From: Entonaema liquescens
Taxonomy: Eukaryota; Ascomycota; Sordariomycetes; Xylariales; Xylariaceae
Direction: 5' to 3'
Assembly (NCBI GenBank): GCA_902805475.1
Contig: CADCSX010000023.1
Span: 2,728,001 to 2,792,000 of the forward strand
Length of the DNA: 64,000 bases
In this document: positions 60,215-64,000 of the stretch, in pieces
Layout of the letters: each line of letters starts with the position of its first letter
Position numbering within the stretch: position 1 is the stretch's first letter
Position numbers and translations under genes: made by a program
Notes under the pieces: model-generated
The model's database searches: none
The model's input: only the letters and a program-made list of their open reading frames with translations
Told to the model about the DNA's origin: nothing

Positions 60215-62446
60215 ATGAACTCCTCACAGCACGATTGGCGCAACCCCCTTCATTGCGTTTTTTGCGCCCGCTGCTGCGAAACTCGCAAAAGCTTTAACGA
60301 CGAAGCCCACACCCGCGCGCACCTAGAAGCTCAGATCCACGCCCAGGAAATCGGCAACTCTTCACTTCCCGCACCGCTACATCGAAGCCGAGTCATTCGA
60401 ATTCCGCGAACCAACCGATCCGTAACCATCCAGCTTCCGAATCTACCCCGCCCTGTTGCGCCTGACGAGAATTTGGGCCCTCTTCGATTGAGAAAGCGAG
60501 CCCGCCCTTATTGGTCGGGAATCAGTGAAACCGAAGCAACAACACCCGCGCCAGTCGCGTCACAACTAGTAAGTTTACCTATATTTTGTTAATATACTTC
60601 GGCCCGAACAGGCTTTTTCTCTATGGTTTAGTACTAACAGTTTATTTAGTCTCCAACATCGAGGCCTCGTTAGGAACCTGCCCGATATACTGGGGAAGGC
60701 CCCGCTACCGATCAACATAGTTCAAGGAGGGGCGAGACTCTACCATTCCACTCTCCGCAACGAATTCTAAAGCTGAGTCCTAAGACTCGACGATACTTGC
60801 AACGGCCCAACGCTGTGAATGCGCGCCTGAGACCCGGCGCTGCCGCCAAGCGTGCGCCCACTTCAATGCCTGGAGCTTGGCCATCTGACCTGGATGAGGC
60901 AGATAGTGTGGAAGTGCTAGCACATCATACCATGACTTTACCTACTTACACTTCATTCTCGACTAATTTTCGTGGTGCCCTCACTTATCTGCGAGATGAA
61001 TCTCGTAATATCTACACAACCTTAAGCAGCAAAATTTTCCGCCCGCGTCAAAGCCCTCCGATTCCGGCGCCAACTCCTTCTGAAGATGGCAGTCGAACTC
61101 CAAAGCGCCGTCGACTTGACCAGGGAGAGAATGGGCTGCTCACCCCTACCGAACTTGATGACGACAATATGGACATTGACGATCCTGTAACCACCGCCCC
61201 TATCGGCTCGGCCAGCGAATTAGAAACCTCACCATCCACATCTCCTGTAGTTTCACCGAACTCCAGAGCTGCGATTGCTTCCGCTAGAAGAGCTACGCGA
61301 TTGTTTCCTTACAAAAAGACTCCTGCCTCGCCGACCAGTTCACCAAGTGACTCGCCTAGTGAACAGACTAATGTAATAACTCCACCGCCCTCACGCCGAG
61401 AGAAGAAACCAGTCCAGCAAGAGCAGGTACCCGAACGTACTTGGGGACCTTTACCTGCTCCGAAATATACGAGCATCCAAGAGTTCTTCGCACATGATGA
61501 CGAGATATGTCTGCCTGGCTTAGAACGCTTGCGGCTCACGCCAAATGATACCAAGATATATGAATTGGATTCACAACGCGAGGAACGCCTACGCATCGAG
61601 GCCGAGAAGGCTGAGAAGGAACGTCAAGAGAGACTCCGTGCCGAAGAGGAGCGCTTGAATGAGACACTTCGCCCGCTCGGATTACGAAGACCGAAGGCGC
61701 CACTTATTACTCCTCTCAGTGACGAATGGGACCAAAAAGCTAGAGATGCGCCAAGAATCGGCAAGGCAGAACAGAACAAATGGAAAGGAGCACGCCATCG
61801 AGACGGTGTGGACCTCGCGGAACGGGATTTCGCGAAGCTGGTACCCACGGGGTCGTGGTTAAATGATAACGCCATCCAATCAACTCTAGTTCACCTCGCA
61901 ACCTACGTGAATGATACAGCTGGTGTCATTCCCAAGCAAACCACGCCAAAATGTGTTGCGCTTTCCTCCCAATACTGGTCTAGTTTTCGACGCGATCCTA
62001 AACATAATGTGTACGCTCGAGGCTTAGATCGAAATTGGGGTATGAAGCCGACAAATTTCCTCGATATTGATACGGTCCTCCTACCGGTTAATGACAACAG
62101 CCACTGGACTGTCCTTGTTGTTCGGCCATCGCGTCGAACTGTTGCTTATGTAGATTCGTTCCAAACAGCAGGTACAGAGTTTATAGACGATGTCCATATC
62201 TGGATGTCACGCTTTCTAGGCGACAAATATGTTGCGGATGAGTGGCGCACCGAGCATTACAATGTGCCGACGCAGACAAATGGATTTGACTGCGGTATGT
62301 TTGTAATTACAAACTCTATCTACCTATCACTCGGGTTAGACCCCAGCGGCTACTCGGAGAGCGAAATGCCTCTCCAGAGACGGAGAATCGCCGCGATGCT
62401 CCTGAACGGCGGGTTTACCGGCCCGTTCGACTTATCACACCTATAA
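60215..62446 (+). CDS. Ulp1-family SUMO-type cysteine protease
   Basis: Two exons, 60215-60568 and 60674-62446; 708 residues. The C-terminal 210 residues are the C48 peptidase domain: LVPTGSWLNDNAIQSTL, the catalytic His in NDNSHWTVLVV, Asp in VAYVDSFQ, the oxyanion Gln and nucleophile Cys in PTQTNGFDCGMFV. Ulp1 enzymes mature SUMO and remove it from targets, often at the nuclear pore. The N-terminus has a Cys/His pair set (HCVFCARCCE...H...H) that could bind zinc; the middle is disordered, with a charged helix (LRIEAEKAEKERQERLRAEEERL) before the protease domain. The intron (105 bp, GTAAGT) must use the acceptor at 60673; the earlier AG at 60649 gives a stop after seven sense codons. Confidence 0.9.
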
Positions 62447-62584
62447 TTAGGTACCTAATTACCTCTAATAAAAATTACCATCTATACAACTCGAATACCC
62501 TACTATTATCCCACCACACCACAATACCTCTATTCCTCTATAACTCTCTACCACTAACTCTACACCACTATAACCCCTATACCC

Positions 62585-62656
62585 CTATACCTCTATACCT
62601 CTATACCTCTATACCTCTATACCTCTATACCTCTATACCTCTATACCTCTATACCT
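62585..62656 (+). repeat. 8-bp minisatellite (CTATACCT)9
   Basis: Nine perfect tandem CTATACCT units, flanked on both sides by degenerate copies (CCCTATAC and CTATACAC), about 140 bp after the Ulp1-type stop codon. Confidence 0.95.
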
Positions 62657-63315
62657 CTATACACTCACGCCACTCCTTCTCTACCTATTCACCTCGCCGA
62701 AACGAAACAACATACGTCATAAACTCACTATTATATAATGTCCTGTATGGACTGGAATTGCATTGAGCCGGTGTTTTTTGGGAGTCGGTAACAATCTTGT
62801 ACGCAGCTTTAACTGCATGGCACAGCATGTTTGGAAAGGGGAAGGGCAAGCAGGGTATGCCCTGTGCGACTTGAATTTTGCCGGGTATGACTGGTCAGCA
62901 TTTTAAGATATCCTCGAAGCATGACGGAAACGGAGTTGAAAGGGGGGACCTGTTGAAAGACACGAAAGCTCGCTACCGGCGGCTTCTCCAAGTAAAGGGC
63001 CGCCGGGGAGAGCGGGGAGTTTAGGCGTTTGCTTTTTTTGGAATGTTTGGAAAAGAAGCATTGTTGGATAGATGTATTTTTTGGTTTTGCTCTGGAGGGG
63101 AATTCCCAGAGTTGTGTTGTAAGACCCTGGCATGGGCGAATAGAGACAGGCTGTCGATAGAAATCGATGAGAACGATCAAAGAAACCACTTATCATAATT
63201 TCCCTCGTAAACTAAGGTGTAGAAAGTATCTGACCTTGTAGATTGTCCTGGCTAGAAGTTAATCCTCTTGCCCATTAACGAGTTAGTCTACTCTTTCTTT
63301 AAATCGCGACCTCTA

Positions 63316-63582
63316 CGAAGGTCCGGGCCAAAAGTTTCGCACATGTCTAAATTCTTGGCATCCCATTCTAACGTTTGTCGGTGTTTCTAGCACTGTATCA
63401 ATCCCATACTAAATAGGGAGTTGATAGTGGCCCGTACACTAAGATTAGGGGGCTTATCACTATATTTTTAGGGAGCCTATCCACTATAGCTCAGATAATA
63501 CCGTACAACTCCTTTTAATTCATACGTAGCTTACCTAAGCTTAAAAAGCTCAGATGTGCGAAACTTTTGGCCCGGACCTTCG
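63316..63582. mobile_element. 267-bp MITE with 29-bp terminal inverted repeats and TA flanks
   Basis: Perfect inverted repeats at 63316-63344 and 63554-63582 (CGAAGGTCC... against ...GGACCTTCG), each immediately flanked by TA (63314-63315 and 63583-63584), the target duplication of Tc1/mariner/pogo elements. The 209-bp interior has no ORF, so it is a non-autonomous deletion derivative. No second copy is present in the window. Confidence 0.85.
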
Positions 63583-64000
63583 TAAATGTGTCTTGATTCA
63601 GGTATTTGACATGAATCCAATACGAAAACACTACGAAAAAAAAAAACTGGTTATGTCGATCTCCAAGGGTGGCCTCCATATATAGGTAGCCTTTGTGATC
63701 TCAGCTATGTAGGTAGTTATGGAAGTCGGTTGGGTAGCATAATGTCTCTGGGTATACTCAGGACGTCAAAAAGATATAATGTATTTTCACGAGATTTTGC
63801 ATTACGGGGGAACTAGCTGCGGTAGATTAACTGACATACACACAACTCTTCTGCAACCAGAAAGACGAAGCTCGCTTCCTGGCTTGCTCGCTCGCTCGCT
63901 ATCTGCCCAGATATACAGGGGCCAAGAATGCCCACACTGCTTTACTGATTGATTGATCGGTGTCCAACGCACTCGACGTCCTACCCCTTGAAGTAACCCT

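Larger units (their letters stand above)
62447..64000. other. intergenic region with minisatellite and MITE
   Basis: No gene recognised. Holds the CTATACCT minisatellite and a TA-flanked inverted-repeat element. Overlapping frames at 62809-63196 (-) are not protein-like. CTCG repeats occur near 63883-63900. Confidence 0.55.

Noticed and set aside
62809..63196. Two overlapping minus-strand ORFs near the MITE
   Set aside because: No recognisable domain, and two frames equally open.

Overview
The window looks like nuclear DNA of a filamentous ascomycete (Pezizomycotina, most likely a Sordariomycete). The genes are split by short introns, mostly 46-150 bp, with GT-AG ends and CTAAC/CTGAC-type branch sites. 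The protein families are typical of filamentous fungi (Zn2Cys6 regulator, class II histone deacetylase with an Arb2 domain, fungal WDR48/Bun107, Ulp-type SUMO protease). Intergenic DNA is full of degenerate TAGGTACC-like words common in this group. I rebuilt 20 protein genes exon by exon from reading frame, splice signals and protein sense. No tRNA, rRNA, CRISPR or prokaryotic feature was recognised.

Layout. 1-5.2 kb is gene-poor. 5.2-19.4 kb: a membrane-anchored DUF4097-like beta-repeat protein, an acidic unknown, a small Cys/His-rich protein, the WDR48/Bun107 deubiquitinase cofactor, a mitochondrial carrier resembling the S-adenosylmethionine carrier (-), and a divergent tRNA(Ile)-lysidine synthetase-like gene (+). 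20-37.6 kb, all on the minus strand: an RS/proline-rich protein, HDA1, an F-box protein, BRX1, Rab11/Ypt3, a zinc alcohol dehydrogenase and a short-chain dehydrogenase. 38.6-40.6 kb: a Zn2Cys6 transcription factor (+). 41.4-57.6 kb, all minus: a large chromodomain protein, a glycine-zipper protein, two long unrecognised genes, and a phenol-2-monooxygenase-like flavoprotein. 60.2-62.4 kb: a Ulp1-type protease (+). An 8-bp minisatellite and a small TA-flanked inverted-repeat element (a MITE of Tc1/mariner/pogo type) lie at 62.6-63.6 kb.

Most genes are unlinked housekeeping functions: chromatin (HDA1, chromodomain), ubiquitin/SUMO (WDR48, Ulp1, F-box), ribosome biogenesis (BRX1), vesicle traffic (Rab11) and mitochondrial functions (SAM carrier, TilS-like). 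There is no convincing biosynthetic cluster and I did not find an obviously new multi-gene system.

The strongest unexpected signals are: (1) four genes whose protein frame is interrupted by apparent 1-2 base indels, several in homopolymers, which means either uncorrected sequencing deletions or decaying genes; (2) two GC-AG introns; (3) a 13-nt microexon in rab11; (4) a tandem acceptor in the Ulp1 gene where the early site leads straight into a TAG that is itself the later acceptor; (5) the TA-flanked MITE; (6) TATCGATA palindromes in the promoters of the TilS-like/SAM carrier pair and BRX1.
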